NCBI GenBank assembly: GCA_902612965.1
Contig: CACMFN010000006.1
Span: 1-64,000 of the forward strand
Length of the DNA stretch: 64,000 nucleotides
Reading direction: 5' to 3'
Origin: an uncultured SAR116 cluster alpha proteobacterium
GTDB lineage: Bacteria > Pseudomonadota > Alphaproteobacteria > Puniceispirillales > GCA-002684695
This document shows positions 18,545 to 29,661 of the stretch, piece by piece. The notes under the pieces were generated by a model. The model was not told the DNA's origin, ran no database searches, and worked only from the letters and a program-made list of their open reading frames with translations. The translations under genes were made by a program, and so were the position numbers. Position 1 is the first letter of the stretch. Each line of letters starts with the position of its first letter.

Positions 18545-20476
18545 TTAAATTCCATAATCCATTAGAAGCCATGTAATTAGAACAACTAATCCAATTAACA
18601 TAGCAAAAGCATAATGATAAATATATCCAGATTGAATTATGATGCTTTTTGAAGAAATATTTTTTACTAGATTTGAAATTCCATTTGGACCAAAACGATC
18701 TATTGTGCCTTCATCGCCTTTTTTCCAAAAGAAATTACCAAACTTGATAAAACTTTTTACGAACAAATAATCATACAATTCATCAAAATACCATTTATTG
18801 AAGAACAGATTATAAATTGGAGAGAATTTCTTTGACAAAATTTTTGGCAAATTTGGATTTAATACATAGAATAAATATGCACAAAGTATACCTAAAATCG
18901 CTAAAAATATAGGTAGATATTTAACCCATAAAGGCACGTAATGAGCTAATTTAAATGCTTTGTTTTTTTCTGAAATAAATATTGAATTTCCCCAAAATTC
19001 TTTCCAATTATAACCAACAAAATCATAATAAAAAAACCAACCTGAAAATATAGCTCCTAAGGCCAATACAAATAAAGGTATTAACATCACAATTGGTGAC
19101 TCATGGACATGATCTAAACCCTCTTTTGAAGAATTAAAATTTCCATGAAAAGTCAATAACAATACTCTCCAGGAATAAAATGCTGTCAAAAACGCTGCCA
19201 AGCAACCCAACCAAAATGCAAAATATCCTGAATTAGAGCTAGCAGCCCACGCTGCTTCTAATATTAAATCTTTAGAATAATAACCTGCAAAAAACGGTAT
19301 TCCAGCTAACGCTAGTGAGCCAACCCACATCAATGCATAAGTGATTGGAATTTTTTTCCAAATGCCTCCCATTTTTCTCATGTCTTGTTCGTCAGACATT
19401 GCATGAATTACAGATCCGGCCCCTAAGAAGAGAAGAGCTTTAAAGAAAGCATGAGTGGTAAGGTGAAACATTGAAGCAGGATAAGCAGAAACCCCGGCAG
19501 CAAAAAACATATAACCTAATTGCGAACAAGTTGAATAAGCAATAACCCTTTTTATGTCAAATTGTGTTAGTCCAATTGTAGCAGCAAAAATAGCTGTCAT
19601 TGCTCCAACAATAGTAATTACATTCAAAGCAAATGGAGCAAACTCTAAAAGAGGCGACATTCTACATACAAGAAAAACACCGGCTGTAACCATAGTGGCT
19701 GCATGTATTAATGCTGAAACAGGAGTAGGACCCTCCATTGCATCAGGTAACCAAGTGTGCAGACCAATTTGTGCTGATTTCCCCATAGCACCAATAAAGA
19801 GCAGTATTGCTATAAGTTCGATTACATTTATTTTGAATCCAAGCATCACAATTGAAAGTTTATGCAAACCTTCAACATCACTAAATATTTCGTCAAAATA
19901 TAATGATCCAAAAACAGAATATATCGCTATAATTCCTAAAATAAAACCAAAGTCACCTACCCTATTTACAATAAACGCTTTCATAGCTGCAGTATGTGCT
20001 GATGGTTTATGATACCAAAAACCAATTAGTAAATATGAGGCTAACCCTACACCCTCCCAACCAAAAAATAATTGAATAAGGTTATCCGAAGTAACTAACA
20101 TCAACATTGCAAAAGTAAATAAACTTAAATATGACATAAACCTAGGTTTTGAGTTGTCATGAGACATATAACCAATAGAATAAATATGAACCATTGCTGA
20201 AACAGTTGTAATTACAATCATCATTACAGCTGAAAGCATGTCATGCCTTAAAGACCAAACAACATTAAAATCACCAATATTCATCCATTCCATCAGTGGA
20301 TACACTTTATCAACATGATTTGATGATAGTTGCCAAAATGTAATCCATGAGAGTGTCATTGAGATTAAAAGCAAAGTAGATGTCAAATATAGGCTAAGTT
20401 TTTCACCAAGTCTTCTCCCCCAAAAACCAGCGATAATAGAACCAAGCAAAGGTAAAAACACTATAAGATATACCAT
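18545..20476 (-). CDS. nuoL: NADH-quinone oxidoreductase subunit L
   Basis: NuoL is the distal antiporter-like subunit of complex I, with the long lateral helix at its C-terminus. The 643-residue protein carries FFGWEGVGLASYLLIGFWY, the IGLHTWLPDAMEGPTPVSALIHAATMVTAGVFL region (read in two parts), and the YSTCSQLGYMF helix. The C-terminal ~100 residues form the lateral helix and final transmembrane segment. It follows nuoK with a one-base gap. Confidence 0.97.
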   Translation of the reverse strand: MVYLIVFLPLLGSIIAGFWGRRLGEKLSLYLTSTLLLISMTLSWITFWQLSSNHVDKVYPLMEWMNIGDFNVVWSLRHDMLSAVMMIVITTVSAMVHIYSIGYMSHDNSKPRFMSYLSLFTFAMLMLVTSDNLIQLFFGWEGVGLASYLLIGFWYHKPSAHTAAMKAFIVNRVGDFGFILGIIAIYSVFGSLYFDEIFSDVEGLHKLSIVMLGFKINVIELIAILLFIGAMGKSAQIGLHTWLPDAMEGPTPVSALIHAATMVTAGVFLVCRMSPLLEFAPFALNVITIVGAMTAIFAATIGLTQFDIKRVIAYSTCSQLGYMFFAAGVSAYPASMFHLTTHAFFKALLFLGAGSVIHAMSDEQDMRKMGGIWKKIPITYALMWVGSLALAGIPFFAGYYSKDLILEAAWAASSNSGYFAFWLGCLAAFLTAFYSWRVLLLTFHGNFNSSKEGLDHVHESPIVMLIPLFVLALGAIFSGWFFYYDFVGYNWKEFWGNSIFISEKNKAFKLAHYVPLWVKYLPIFLAILGILCAYLFYVLNPNLPKILSKKFSPIYNLFFNKWYFDELYDYLFVKSFIKFGNFFWKKGDEGTIDRFGPNGISNLVKNISSKSIIIQSGYIYHYAFAMLIGLVVLITWLLMDYGI

Positions 20477-20477
20477 T

Positions 20478-20786
20478 TTAACCTCTTAATTTATTTATTT
20501 CTTCAACAGAAATTGAGCCACTATTTCTGTAATAAATAACTAATATTGCCAATCCAATAGCTGCTTCAGCAGCAGCAACAGTTAAAACAAAAATTGTAAA
20601 AATCTGGCCTTGTATATCATTTAAATATGATGAAAAAGATACTAAATTTATATTTACTGCTAAGAGCATTAACTCAATAGACATCAAGATTGTAATGACG
20701 TTCTTTCTATTTAAAAAGATACCAAACACACCTAGTGTAAATAGTACGGCACTTAAACAAAGATAGTGTTCTAAAGAAACTATCAT
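20478..20786 (-). CDS. nuoK: NADH-quinone oxidoreductase subunit K
   Basis: This small three-helix membrane subunit of complex I, 102 residues from the ATG at 20786, has the typical length and starts as relatives do (MIVSLEHYL). A TTG four codons upstream would add residues without family support. The conserved glutamates in [11 protein letters not shown] and [10 protein letters not shown], important for proton transfer, are present. It lies 21 bases after nuoJ and one base before nuoL. Confidence 0.97.
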   Translation of the reverse strand: MIVSLEHYLCLSAVLFTLGVFGIFLNRKNVITILMSIELMLLAVNINLVSFSSYLNDIQGQIFTIFVLTVAAAEAAIGLAILVIYYRNSGSISVEEINKLRG

Positions 20787-20807
20787 ATTAATACACAACT
20801 AACTTCA

Positions 20808-21392
20808 TTATGAACTTTCCTTTTTAACAATAGAAATAACATCTGAAACTTTTCTTGTGTTTTGACTAATGATATCTTGTTTTTTGACGCCAGGTCTTTC
20901 TCTTAAAGTAAGGACTATTGCTCCAACCATCGCTACTAAAAGTATCAATCCTGATAATTGAAAAACATAAATATATTCAGTGTATAGTAATGACCCTATC
21001 TTATGAGTATTAGGAATATTATCATTTAATTCATTATTTTTATTGACCAGCAAATCACCACTAAACACCATTAATATAATTTCAATAAATAAAATAAATC
21101 CAATTAATGAACCAATTGGAAAATATTTTTGAAAACCTTCTTTAATCTTTGAAAAATTAATATTGAGCATCATTACAACAAATAAAAAAAGAACTGCGAC
21201 CGCTCCAACATAAACAATTACAAGCATCATGGCTAAAAATTCAGCACCTAAAATAACAAATAGAGCACCAGAATTAAAGAAAGCTAAAATCAAAAAGAGA
21301 ACTGAATGAACTGGATTTCGAGAAGATATTACCATTACAGCACATGCTGTAATTATAAATGAAAATAGATAAAAAAAGAGTGAAGTAACCAT
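20808..21392 (-). CDS. nuoJ: NADH-quinone oxidoreductase subunit J
   Basis: This five-helix membrane subunit of complex I has 194 residues. Recognisable segments are SRNPVHSVLFLILAFFN in the second helix and EFLAMMLVIVYVGAVAVLFLFVVMML in the third (read in parts), where the pi-bulge lies. The C-terminal tail from about residue 165 is charged and cytoplasmic. It follows nuoI by five bases. Confidence 0.97.
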   Translation of the reverse strand: MVTSLFFYLFSFIITACAVMVISSRNPVHSVLFLILAFFNSGALFVILGAEFLAMMLVIVYVGAVAVLFLFVVMMLNINFSKIKEGFQKYFPIGSLIGFILFIEIILMVFSGDLLVNKNNELNDNIPNTHKIGSLLYTEYIYVFQLSGLILLVAMVGAIVLTLRERPGVKKQDIISQNTRKVSDVISIVKKESS

Positions 21393-21397
21393 ACAAG

Positions 21398-21886
21398 CTA
21401 TCTAAAATTATTTTCTTTCTCTAAATTACGCGCAATTTCATCTTCCCATCTATCGCCATTAGCAAGTAATCTTTCTTTGTCATAAAAAAGTTCTTGCCGA
21501 GTCTCTGTAGAGAATTCAAAATTTGGCCCTTCAACAATTGCATCTACTGGGCATGCCTCTTGACAAAATCCACAATAAATACACTTAGTCATGTCTATAT
21601 CATAACGAGTTGTTCTTCTACTACCATCGGGCCTTGGTTCAGCTTCTATAACTATTGCTTGTGCAGGACACACGGCTTCACATAACTTACATGCTATGCA
21701 CCTTTCTTCACCATTAGGGTATCTGCGTAAAGCATGTTCACCTCTGAACCTAGAACTTATGGGATTCTTTTCATAAGGGTAATTTATAGTAACCTTTTTT
21801 TTAAAAAGGTATTTCAGCGTTAAAGATAGACCCTTCGATAATTCGAGCAATAAGAAACTTTTAATAAATTTTAATACTTTATTCAT
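21398..21886 (-). CDS. nuoI: NADH-quinone oxidoreductase subunit I (2 x 4Fe-4S)
   Basis: This peripheral-arm ferredoxin-like subunit carries clusters N6a and N6b. The 162-residue protein has two complete CxxCxxCxxxCP motifs, [12 protein letters not shown] and [12 protein letters not shown], in the middle. The N-terminal amphipathic helix contacts the membrane arm, and [17 protein letters not shown] is the typical lead-in. It lies between nuoH (eight bases) and nuoJ. Confidence 0.97.
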   Translation of the reverse strand: MNKVLKFIKSFLLLELSKGLSLTLKYLFKKKVTINYPYEKNPISSRFRGEHALRRYPNGEERCIACKLCEAVCPAQAIVIEAEPRPDGSRRTTRYDIDMTKCIYCGFCQEACPVDAIVEGPNFEFSTETRQELFYDKERLLANGDRWEDEIARNLEKENNFR

Positions 21887-21894
21887 AATAATAC

Positions 21895-22920
21895 CTAATA
21901 TAAGACAGGTGCACTACCTGTATAAACTAAGAAGCCTGCTGTTAAAACTAGCCATAATAAAGAAAAAGGTAAAAATACTTTCCAACCTAAACGCATTAAT
22001 TGGTCATACCTATATCTTGGTGTTGTCGCTCTTACCCAAAGAAAAACGAATAAACATAAAGAAATTTTTAAAATTAACCAAACAGGTCCAGGTATATAGT
22101 TAAAGGGGGCAATATCAAATAATGGCAACCAACCTCCCAAAAATAAAACTGAGGTCATTGCACTCATAAGTATCATATTTGCGTATTCACCAAGAAAGAA
22201 TAAAGCAAAGCTCATTGAGGAATATTCTACCATGTAGCCAGCAACTAATTCAGATTCTCCTTCAGGCAAATCAAATGGAGCCCTATTTGTTTCAGCAAGC
22301 GTTGAAATAAAAAAAACTACAAACATTGGAAAAAGAGGAATAACAAACCATAAATTTTTCTGTGCATTGATAATATCACCAAGATTTAATGAACCAACAC
22401 ACAACAAAACTGATACCATAACAAATCCTATCGAAACTTCGTAGGAAACCATTTGTGCTGCAGATCTAAGAGCTCCTAAAAATGCATATTTTGAGTTTGA
22501 AGCCCATCCTGCCATAATCACTCCATATACACCCAATGAAGAAATTGCAAACAAATACAATATGCCTACGTTAATATCTGCAATTACAAAATCTTCTGAA
22601 AAAGGTATTACAGACCAGGCGATCATGGACAAAATAAATGTTAGCATAGGCGCTATAATAAAAACAACTTTACTGGAACCAGATGGAAGTATTGTTTCTT
22701 TAGAAAGTAACTTCAAGGCATCAGCCCATGGTTGCAATAAACCAAATAAACCAACTACATTTGGCCCTTTCCTAAGTTGCATAAATCCAATTATTCTTCT
22801 TTCAGCAAGTGTAAGATATGCAACAAAAAGCAAGAGGGGAATTAGAACTATAAGAATCTTAAAAACAGACTCTAATATTAAAATCAGACTACTGTTTGAT
22901 GTAATTAAGCTTAAATCCAT
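21895..22920 (-). CDS. nuoH: NADH-quinone oxidoreductase subunit H
   Basis: NuoH is the membrane subunit joining the peripheral and membrane arms and forming part of the quinone cavity. The 341-residue protein has eight predicted helices, with the conserved [19 protein letters not shown] loop, the acidic [18 protein letters not shown] loop near the quinone site, and the [19 protein letters not shown] segment near the end. It follows nuoG by five bases. Confidence 0.97.
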   Translation of the reverse strand: MDLSLITSNSSLILILESVFKILIVLIPLLLFVAYLTLAERRIIGFMQLRKGPNVVGLFGLLQPWADALKLLSKETILPSGSSKVVFIIAPMLTFILSMIAWSVIPFSEDFVIADINVGILYLFAISSLGVYGVIMAGWASNSKYAFLGALRSAAQMVSYEVSIGFVMVSVLLCVGSLNLGDIINAQKNLWFVIPLFPMFVVFFISTLAETNRAPFDLPEGESELVAGYMVEYSSMSFALFFLGEYANMILMSAMTSVLFLGGWLPLFDIAPFNYIPGPVWLILKISLCLFVFLWVRATTPRYRYDQLMRLGWKVFLPFSLLWLVLTAGFLVYTGSAPVLY

Positions 22921-22925
22921 TAAAG

Positions 22926-24980
22926 TTATTCCGCTGCAATTTTACCATTAAGTTTTTCATTACAAAGAGACATAGTTTCTGAAGCTCTGCTTATTGAACA
23001 TGTCTTATAAAAATTTGTTATAGGTGATTTCATTTCAAAATCATTAATTTTTCCTTTACGACCAAATTTAGATAATTTGGATTTTTTTATAATATCAGTA
23101 TCTTCAAAATGTGGGAAATCGCTGTAAATTTTTTCTCTTAAGGTGTCTAATGAATCAAAAGGAAGTTTACAATTAACATAATCTGAAAAAGCTCTTAAAA
23201 TTTTCCAGTCCTCTTTAGCCTCTCCAGGTGGAAAGACAGCTTGTTTTAATAATTGCGGCCTTCCCTCAGTGTTAACATATGTGCAATTTTTTTCTGTATA
23301 CGCTGCTCCAGGCAAAATAACATCTGCAACATGTGCTCCCACATCTCCGTGATGACCTTGATATACAACAAATGGTTTTTTCAAATTTAAAACTTCTTTA
23401 TTGTCAACGCCGATTAACCATATAAAAGATAGACTACTGTTTTCACTCTCTGAAAAAATTTGTTTCGCGCTTAAGCCTTTTTTTGAAGGTAAGCAACCAA
23501 CGTCTAAAGCGCCCGTTCTGCCTGCACTAGTATGTAAAACGTTAAAACCATTCCAATCTTTTTTAATAACTCCAAAAACTTCTGCTAATTCTCTTAATTC
23601 ATAGAACAATGCTTGACTACTGTCATCTGTAAGTGCACCCATTCCAACAATTATCATTGGTCTTTCTGCGTCCATTAATGTTTTGTAGACTATATTTTTT
23701 TTATCTCTCAATTTTTCTATATCAATTGATTTAGAGCCTAAATAATTTACCGGATAGGTTAAATTATTATTTTCTCCAATTAAAGATATTGGAAAATTTC
23801 CCTGCAAATATCTTTTTCTTATTCTGGCATTCAAAACAGGGGCTTCAAGTCTGGGATTAGAACCAAAAATTAATAGAGCGTCGGCTTCATCTATACCATT
23901 AATTTGTGAGTTAAATATATAACCTGCCCTTCCATGCTCACCAATTTCTGCACCATCAATTCTACAATCAATATTGTCCACATTAAGTTTTTGAAATAAA
24001 ACTTTAGCAACATAAGCTGCTTCAACGTCAACCAAATCACCAAGAAGGCAAGCAATTTCATTTGGCTTAATTTTATCTATATTGTCTTTAATTTTATTAA
24101 AGGCTGTATCCCAATCAGCCTCTTCTAAAGAGCCATTTTCATTTCTTACATAAGGTTTATCTAGTCTCTGGTTTTTTAAACCATCGATTGCGTATCGTGT
24201 TTTATCTGAAATCCACTCTTCATTAATATCTTCGTTTAATCTTGGAAGAACTCTTAAAACCTGATTACCCTTAGTATCAACTCTGATATTACTTCCAATA
24301 GCATCCATTACATCGACAGTTTCAGTATGACTTAATTCCCAAGGTCTAGCATTGAATGCATACGGCTTACTTGTAAGTGCACCAACAGGACATAAATCAA
24401 TAACACAAGCAGATAATTCTGAATCGATTGATTTTTCCAAATAAGTAGTTATTTCCATGCTCTCCCCTCGACCAAGGGCTCCAAGATCATTTACACCGGC
24501 AACTTCAGTTGAAAACCTCACACATCTAGTGCAGTGAATGCACCTTGTCATATTTGTTTTAATTAATGGTCCCATTGATTTTTCTTCAACCGCTCTTTTA
24601 TTTTCTAAAAAACGTGTTTTATCAGAACCAAATGACATAGCCTGATCTTGTAAGTCACACTCACCACCTTGATCACATATTGGACAATCTAAAGGATGAT
24701 TAATTAAAAGAAATTCCATCACACCTTTACGCGCATCACGAACCATTTTTGAATTTGTAGAAATAATCTGTCCATTAGTAGCTGGCAATGCGCAGCTTGC
24801 TTGAGGCTTTGGTGGACCGGGTTTAACTTCCACTAAGCACATTCTACAATTTCCAGCTATAGAGAGCCTATCGTGATAACAAAACCTTGGAATTTCAACA
24901 CCTGCCATCTCACATGCTTGGAGAACAGTACACCCTTCTTCAACTTCTATTTCCTTATCGTCAACTGTTAATTTAATCAT
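22926..24980 (-). CDS. nuoG: NADH-quinone oxidoreductase subunit G
   Basis: This is the large iron-sulfur subunit of the NADH dehydrogenase module. The 684-residue protein has an N-terminal ferredoxin-type 2Fe-2S domain ([15 protein letters not shown] and its later Cys), the His/Cys N5 ligand set [18 protein letters not shown], and CIHCTRC with a later CPVGAL for N4. A molybdopterin-oxidoreductase-like domain follows, as in other complex I 75-kDa subunits, without visible cofactor ligands. It follows nuoF by 12 bases. Confidence 0.97.
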   Translation of the reverse strand: MIKLTVDDKEIEVEEGCTVLQACEMAGVEIPRFCYHDRLSIAGNCRMCLVEVKPGPPKPQASCALPATNGQIISTNSKMVRDARKGVMEFLLINHPLDCPICDQGGECDLQDQAMSFGSDKTRFLENKRAVEEKSMGPLIKTNMTRCIHCTRCVRFSTEVAGVNDLGALGRGESMEITTYLEKSIDSELSACVIDLCPVGALTSKPYAFNARPWELSHTETVDVMDAIGSNIRVDTKGNQVLRVLPRLNEDINEEWISDKTRYAIDGLKNQRLDKPYVRNENGSLEEADWDTAFNKIKDNIDKIKPNEIACLLGDLVDVEAAYVAKVLFQKLNVDNIDCRIDGAEIGEHGRAGYIFNSQINGIDEADALLIFGSNPRLEAPVLNARIRKRYLQGNFPISLIGENNNLTYPVNYLGSKSIDIEKLRDKKNIVYKTLMDAERPMIIVGMGALTDDSSQALFYELRELAEVFGVIKKDWNGFNVLHTSAGRTGALDVGCLPSKKGLSAKQIFSESENSSLSFIWLIGVDNKEVLNLKKPFVVYQGHHGDVGAHVADVILPGAAYTEKNCTYVNTEGRPQLLKQAVFPPGEAKEDWKILRAFSDYVNCKLPFDSLDTLREKIYSDFPHFEDTDIIKKSKLSKFGRKGKINDFEMKSPITNFYKTCSISRASETMSLCNEKLNGKIAAE

Positions 24981-24992
24981 TATTATTATTCT

Positions 24993-26282
24993 TTATTCAG
25001 CAGCTTTTGTGCTTTTTGTGTTAAAATCATTAATACGTTCTTCTATTAATGGCCTAAAATTTTTAATTAATCCTTGAATTGGCCATGCTGCCGCATCACC
25101 CAAGGCACAAATTGTATGTCCTTCAACTTGCTTTGTTACTTCAAGCAGCACATCAATTTCTTCAATTTCTGCATTTCCGGTTACAAGCCTCTCCATCATT
25201 CTCCACATCCAACCGGTACCCTCACGACATGGAGTGCATTGGCCACAGCTCTCATGTTTATAAAAATGTGATAATTTAGTTATAGCATTTATAACATCTG
25301 TTGACTTATCCATGACAATTACACCTGCAGTCCCCAAACCTGAACCAGCATTTTTAAGAGAGTCAAAATCCATTAAAATAGTATCACAAATATTTTTTGT
25401 TAATAATGGAGTAGACGAACCACCTGGTATGACTGCTAAAAGGTTATTCCAACCGCCCTTAACACCTCCAGCATGTTTTTCAATTAAATCTCTCAGAGAA
25501 ATCCCCATTTCTTCTTCAACATTACACGGTTGATTTACATGACCAGAGATACAAAATAATTTTGATCCAGTATTGTTTTCTCTACCAAGGCTTGCAAACC
25601 ATTTAGCTCCACGTTTCAAAATTGTTGGTGACACGGCAATCGTCTCTACATTATTTACAGTTGTAGGGCAACCATATAAACCAACACCAGCTGGAAAAGG
25701 GGGTTTTAAACGGGGTTGACCTTTTTTACCTTCTAAAGACTCTAAAAGGGCTGTTTCTTCACCACAAATATAAGCTCCAGCTCCTCTGTGAAGAAAAACA
25801 TCAAATTTCCAACCACTTCCACATGCATTATTTCCTAAAAGTTTTTTATCGTAAGCCTCGTCTATTGCTTTTTGAAGAATAAATGCTTCATTATAAAATT
25901 CACCCCTTATGTAAATATACGCACAGTGAGCTCTCATAGCAAAACCAGCAAGTAAGCACCCTTCAATTAACTTATGTGGTTCATGCCTAATAATATCCCT
26001 ATCCTTACAGGTTCCGGGTTCAGATTCATCTGCATTTACAACTAAATAGTGGGGCCTATCTTTAACTTCTTTAGGCATAAAAGACCATTTTAATCCTGAT
26101 GGAAAACCTGCACCACCTCTTCCTCTAAGCCCTGAATCTTTAATTATTTCTATAATCTTGTCGTGGCCAAGTTTTATTACTTCTTTTGTTCCTTGCCAAT
26201 CACCTCTAGATTGTGCACTTTTTAAGTCTGATCCATGCCAACCATAAATATTTGTAAAAATTCTATCTTTATCTTTAAGCAT
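24993..26282 (-). CDS. nuoF: NADH-quinone oxidoreductase subunit F
   Basis: This subunit binds NADH and FMN and carries cluster N3. The 429-residue protein has the NADH site [16 protein letters not shown], the FMN loop [13 protein letters not shown], the [13 protein letters not shown] segment, and the 4Fe-4S ligands [12 protein letters not shown] plus a later Cys in HTICALGD. Its start overlaps the nuoE end by eight bases, which suggests translational coupling. Confidence 0.98.
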   Translation of the reverse strand: MLKDKDRIFTNIYGWHGSDLKSAQSRGDWQGTKEVIKLGHDKIIEIIKDSGLRGRGGAGFPSGLKWSFMPKEVKDRPHYLVVNADESEPGTCKDRDIIRHEPHKLIEGCLLAGFAMRAHCAYIYIRGEFYNEAFILQKAIDEAYDKKLLGNNACGSGWKFDVFLHRGAGAYICGEETALLESLEGKKGQPRLKPPFPAGVGLYGCPTTVNNVETIAVSPTILKRGAKWFASLGRENNTGSKLFCISGHVNQPCNVEEEMGISLRDLIEKHAGGVKGGWNNLLAVIPGGSSTPLLTKNICDTILMDFDSLKNAGSGLGTAGVIVMDKSTDVINAITKLSHFYKHESCGQCTPCREGTGWMWRMMERLVTGNAEIEEIDVLLEVTKQVEGHTICALGDAAAWPIQGLIKNFRPLIEERINDFNTKSTKAAE

Positions 26283-26889
26283 TTTTTTTACCTTTAATGC
26301 TCAACAATACTGTAGCGCCATTTTCAGGGTCTGATTTTCTATTTTTTGTTGAACCAACATTTGGTTTTGTTCCTTTTTTTAAACTTTCAATTAATTTTTT
26401 GGTAGTGTCATAATCTAAATCTTCATAAAAATCATCATTAACTTGAAGTATGGGAGCATTTACACAAGCTCCTAAACATTCAACAGGTGTCAATGTAAAG
26501 TCACCATTTTTAGAAGTTTCATTTGGCTTAATTTGCAATGTATCATAAATAGCTTTTAAAATATCGTCAGAACCTCTCAACCAGCATGGAGTTGTTCCAC
26601 ATATTTGCAGATGCCATTTGCCTACTGGATTTAAATTATACATTGTGTAAAAACTAGCAATCTCTAGAACTCTCATATATGCCAATCCAACTTTTTGCGC
26701 AACTGCCTCTAAAGCAGTAATTGGCAACCAGCCACCTGCCTCTCTTTGCGCTAAATCAAGCAAAGGCATTACCGCACTTGCTTTTCTTTTAGGAGGATAT
26801 TTTTTTAAAATTAAAATAATTTCTTTTTCAGCTTCTTTAGAAAAAGTAAATTCAAACTGATCTTTTGTATTAATTGTTAAATTACTCAC
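26275..26889 (-). CDS. nuoE: NADH-quinone oxidoreductase subunit E, GTG start
   Basis: This thioredoxin-fold subunit carries the 2Fe-2S cluster N1a. The 204-residue protein, starting at GTG 26889, has the ligands in [10 protein letters not shown] (two cysteines) and [11 protein letters not shown] (two cysteines). About 35 residues follow the conserved domain, a tail rich in Lys, Gly and Ser that is common in alphaproteobacterial NuoE. The start overlaps the nuoD stop. Confidence 0.97.
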   Translation of the reverse strand: MSNLTINTKDQFEFTFSKEAEKEIILILKKYPPKRKASAVMPLLDLAQREAGGWLPITALEAVAQKVGLAYMRVLEIASFYTMYNLNPVGKWHLQICGTTPCWLRGSDDILKAIYDTLQIKPNETSKNGDFTLTPVECLGACVNAPILQVNDDFYEDLDYDTTKKLIESLKKGTKPNVGSTKNRKSDPENGATVLLSIKGKKNA

Positions 26890-28064
26890 CGATCAATTTC
26901 TCCAAATACAAGATCCATAGAACCAATTACCGCAACTGAGTCTGCTAGCATATGACCTTTACACATATGTTCAGTTGCAGCTAAAAATTGGAAACCAGGA
27001 GCTCTTAGTTTAGCTCTATATGGTTTGTTAGTCCCATCAGAAACTAGGAAAACTCCAAATTCACCTTTTGGTGCTTCAACTGCAGTATAAGTTTCAGCTT
27101 CAGGCACGTGAACACCTTCAGTATATAATTTAAAATGATGGATAAGTGCTTCCATAGAACCCTTCATCTCTTTTCTTGATGGTGGAGCCATTTTAGCGTC
27201 ATTAGCTAAGACGATGCCTTTTGGCATATTATTAATGCACTGCTCTATAATTTTACAAGACTGTCGCATTTCTTCCACTCTTACTAGATATCTCGCGTAG
27301 CAATCACCAGTATTACCAATAGGAATGTCAAAATCCATTTTGGGGTATACATCATATGGTTGATCTTTTCTTAAATCCCATGCATGTCCAGATGCTCTTA
27401 AAGGGGGGCCAGAAAATCCTAGATTAAGCGCATCTTCTTTGCTTACAACACCTATATCGACTGTTCTTTGTTTGAAAATTCTATTTTCCGTAAGTAAAGT
27501 TTCAAGGTCGTTAATAAAGTTAGGAAAGTTTTTTAACCACTTATGTATATCATCAAGCAATTCTTCAGGTATGTCTTGATGTACACCACCAGGCCTAAAG
27601 TAGGCAGCGTGAAATCTTGCACCTGAAGCTCTTTCATAAAAACTAAGTAGTATCTCTCTTTCCTCAAAACCCCATAAAAGAGGCGTCATGGCCCCAACAT
27701 CAATAGCGAATGCAGTTAGGTTCAAAATATGATTTAAAATTCTGCCTAACTCACAAAATAGAACTCTTATATACTGCCCTCTTTCAGGCACATTTATGCT
27801 TAAAACTTTTTCAACAGCTAATGACCAAGCGTGCTCTTGGTTCATTGGAGAGACGTAATCAAGTCTATCAAAATATGGAAGCGCCTGTAAGTATGTTTTA
27901 TTCTCTATAAGTTTTTCAGTACCCCTGTGCAAAAGGCCGATATGTGGATCAGCTCTTTTTATTATTTCACCATCCATCTCAAAAACAAGTCTTAACACAC
28001 CATGTGCCGCAGGATGCTGAGGACCAAAATTCATTGTAATTGGCTTTATTTCAGTTTCACTCAA
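26886..28064 (-). CDS. nuoD: NADH-quinone oxidoreductase subunit D, TTG start
   Basis: NuoD is the 49-kDa-type subunit forming the quinone site with NuoB. The 392-residue protein has [15 protein letters not shown] near the N-terminus, [14 protein letters not shown], and the FGEIDR C-terminus typical of the family. The TTG at 28064 overlaps the nuoC TGA. I prefer it to the internal ATG at 28034 because the ten extra residues match the usual N-terminal extension before NFGPQHP. Confidence 0.97.
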   Translation of the reverse strand: MSETEIKPITMNFGPQHPAAHGVLRLVFEMDGEIIKRADPHIGLLHRGTEKLIENKTYLQALPYFDRLDYVSPMNQEHAWSLAVEKVLSINVPERGQYIRVLFCELGRILNHILNLTAFAIDVGAMTPLLWGFEEREILLSFYERASGARFHAAYFRPGGVHQDIPEELLDDIHKWLKNFPNFINDLETLLTENRIFKQRTVDIGVVSKEDALNLGFSGPPLRASGHAWDLRKDQPYDVYPKMDFDIPIGNTGDCYARYLVRVEEMRQSCKIIEQCINNMPKGIVLANDAKMAPPSRKEMKGSMEALIHHFKLYTEGVHVPEAETYTAVEAPKGEFGVFLVSDGTNKPYRAKLRAPGFQFLAATEHMCKGHMLADSVAVIGSMDLVFGEIDR

Positions 28065-28675
28065 TTTTTATCGCCTGTATCATTCATTTCTTTATTATGA
28101 GGTCTTTCCCAAGGACTCAAAAAGTCAAAATCTCTGTATTCCTGAACCAAATTAACAGGTTCATAAATCACTTTATTTTGGTCAGTATCATATTTAACTT
28201 GAACTCTTCCAGTTAAAGGGAAATCTTTTCTCAAAGGGTGTCCTTCAAAACCATAGTCAGTTAAAAGTCTTCTCAAATCTGGATGTCCGGAGAAAAATAT
28301 GCCAAACATATCCCAAATTTCTCTTTCACTCCAATTAGCAGATTTAAATATACTTACAGAAGATTGTATCAACTCTCCTTCATTAACATAAATTTTTACA
28401 GTTAATCTTTGGTTAGTAATGGTACTTAATAAAAGATAAACAACTTCAAATCTTGTTGATTTTTCCGGATAATCAATCGCAGTAATATCAATCAGCTGAT
28501 CAAAAGCAAAGTAAGAATTACCATGTAATTTAGTTAAAACATCAAATATTTTTTTTGAAGGAACAATTATTTGATAATCATTGAAGAAAGTCTTTGTTTC
28601 AATGATATCTTTACCAATTGTACTTTTAATCGTTTTAAGAAATTGATCATTTTCTTTATTTAAAGAATTATTCAT
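28061..28675 (-). CDS. nuoC: NADH-quinone oxidoreductase subunit C
   Basis: NuoC is the 30-kDa-type subunit of the peripheral arm that stabilises NuoD and NuoB. The 204-residue protein carries the family signature [15 protein letters not shown] and the following [24 protein letters not shown] segment (read in parts). It is a separate gene, not the NuoCD fusion of enterobacteria. It follows nuoB by 14 bases and overlaps nuoD by four. Confidence 0.97.
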   Translation of the reverse strand: MNNSLNKENDQFLKTIKSTIGKDIIETKTFFNDYQIIVPSKKIFDVLTKLHGNSYFAFDQLIDITAIDYPEKSTRFEVVYLLLSTITNQRLTVKIYVNEGELIQSSVSIFKSANWSEREIWDMFGIFFSGHPDLRRLLTDYGFEGHPLRKDFPLTGRVQVKYDTDQNKVIYEPVNLVQEYRDFDFLSPWERPHNKEMNDTGDKN

Positions 28676-28689
28676 GAGTCTTCCAAATA

Positions 28690-29223
28690 TTATCTTGCAA
28701 TAGTAGCAGTTCTTCTAATTTTTTTCTGCAGTTGTAATAAACCATAAATTAATGCTTCAGCAGTTGGTGGACATCCTGGAACATATACATCAACAGGCAC
28801 AATTCTGTCACACCCTCTCACAACAGAATAAGAATAATGATAATAACCACCTCCATTAGCACATGAGCCCATTGACACAACCCAACGAGGCTCTGCCATC
28901 TGATCATAAACTCTTCTTAATGCAGGAGCCATTTTATTAGTTAACGTACCTGCAACTATCATGACATCAGCCTGACGAGGGCTTGGCCTGAATAACATTC
29001 CGTAACGATCCATATCATATCTTGATGCTGCCGCGTGCATCATTTCAACTGCGCAACACGCTAATCCAAAACTCATAGGCCACAGAGACCCACTTCTTGC
29101 CCAATTAAATATTTTATCGGCACTGGCAATAATAAAGCCTTTATTTCTTATATCGCTTGCTGCAGCATTCAATAAAGTATCTTGATCAGATGACAGGATG
29201 TTTTCATTTATATCTACTCCCAT
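28690..29223 (-). CDS. nuoB: NADH-quinone oxidoreductase subunit B
   Basis: NuoB carries cluster N2, the last electron carrier before quinone. The cluster ligands are visible in [20 protein letters not shown] and the late VPGCPP. An ATG at 29244 is available, but that start lies well inside nuoA. The in-frame ATG at 29223 overlaps nuoA by only ten bases, is preceded by a purine-rich AAAAAGGGCG, and gives the usual MGVD start, so I use it (177 residues). Confidence 0.96.
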   Translation of the reverse strand: MGVDINENILSSDQDTLLNAAASDIRNKGFIIASADKIFNWARSGSLWPMSFGLACCAVEMMHAAASRYDMDRYGMLFRPSPRQADVMIVAGTLTNKMAPALRRVYDQMAEPRWVVSMGSCANGGGYYHYSYSVVRGCDRIVPVDVYVPGCPPTAEALIYGLLQLQKKIRRTATIAR

Positions 29224-29579
29224 TCCAAGGCGCCCTTTTTCCATTCATAAATAAAACCAATAGTTAATACTCCAAGAAAAACCATCATTGACCAAAAACC
29301 AAATAATCCAATTGATCCTAAAGACACCGCCCAAGGAAACAGAAATGCTACCTCCAAATCAAATATTATAAATAGTATAGCCACTAAATAAAATCTAACA
29401 TCGAATTGTGACCTGGTATCTTCAAAAGCGTCAAAGCCACATTCATAAGGTGACAACTTTTCCTCATCTGGATTTTGTTTGGCTACAATCCAAGAGGCAA
29501 TCATAATTAAAGAAGCCATACCAATAGCAATCCCAAGAAAAATAATTATCGGAATATAATCTAATAAAAACGTGTTCAT
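29214..29579 (-). CDS. nuoA: NADH-quinone oxidoreductase subunit A
   Basis: NuoA is a three-helix membrane subunit next to the quinone cavity and the first gene of the 14-gene operon. The 121-residue protein has the cytoplasmic loop [12 protein letters not shown] with the conserved Cys, and [20 protein letters not shown] in the second helix. The 82 bases upstream are extremely AT-rich and should hold the operon promoter; no single -35/-10 pair stands out. Confidence 0.96.
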   Translation of the reverse strand: MNTFLLDYIPIIIFLGIAIGMASLIMIASWIVAKQNPDEEKLSPYECGFDAFEDTRSQFDVRFYLVAILFIIFDLEVAFLFPWAVSLGSIGLFGFWSMMVFLGVLTIGFIYEWKKGALEWE

Positions 29580-29661
29580 CTGAATATTTATTTAAGACAG
29601 TAAATGTTTAACATATAAATATACAAATTATAAAAAGAAACAAGTTGTTCTTTAAAAAAAA

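Noticed and set aside
19554-20012. 152-residue frame on the plus strand
   Set aside because: Antisense to the conserved core of nuoL; no family resemblance.
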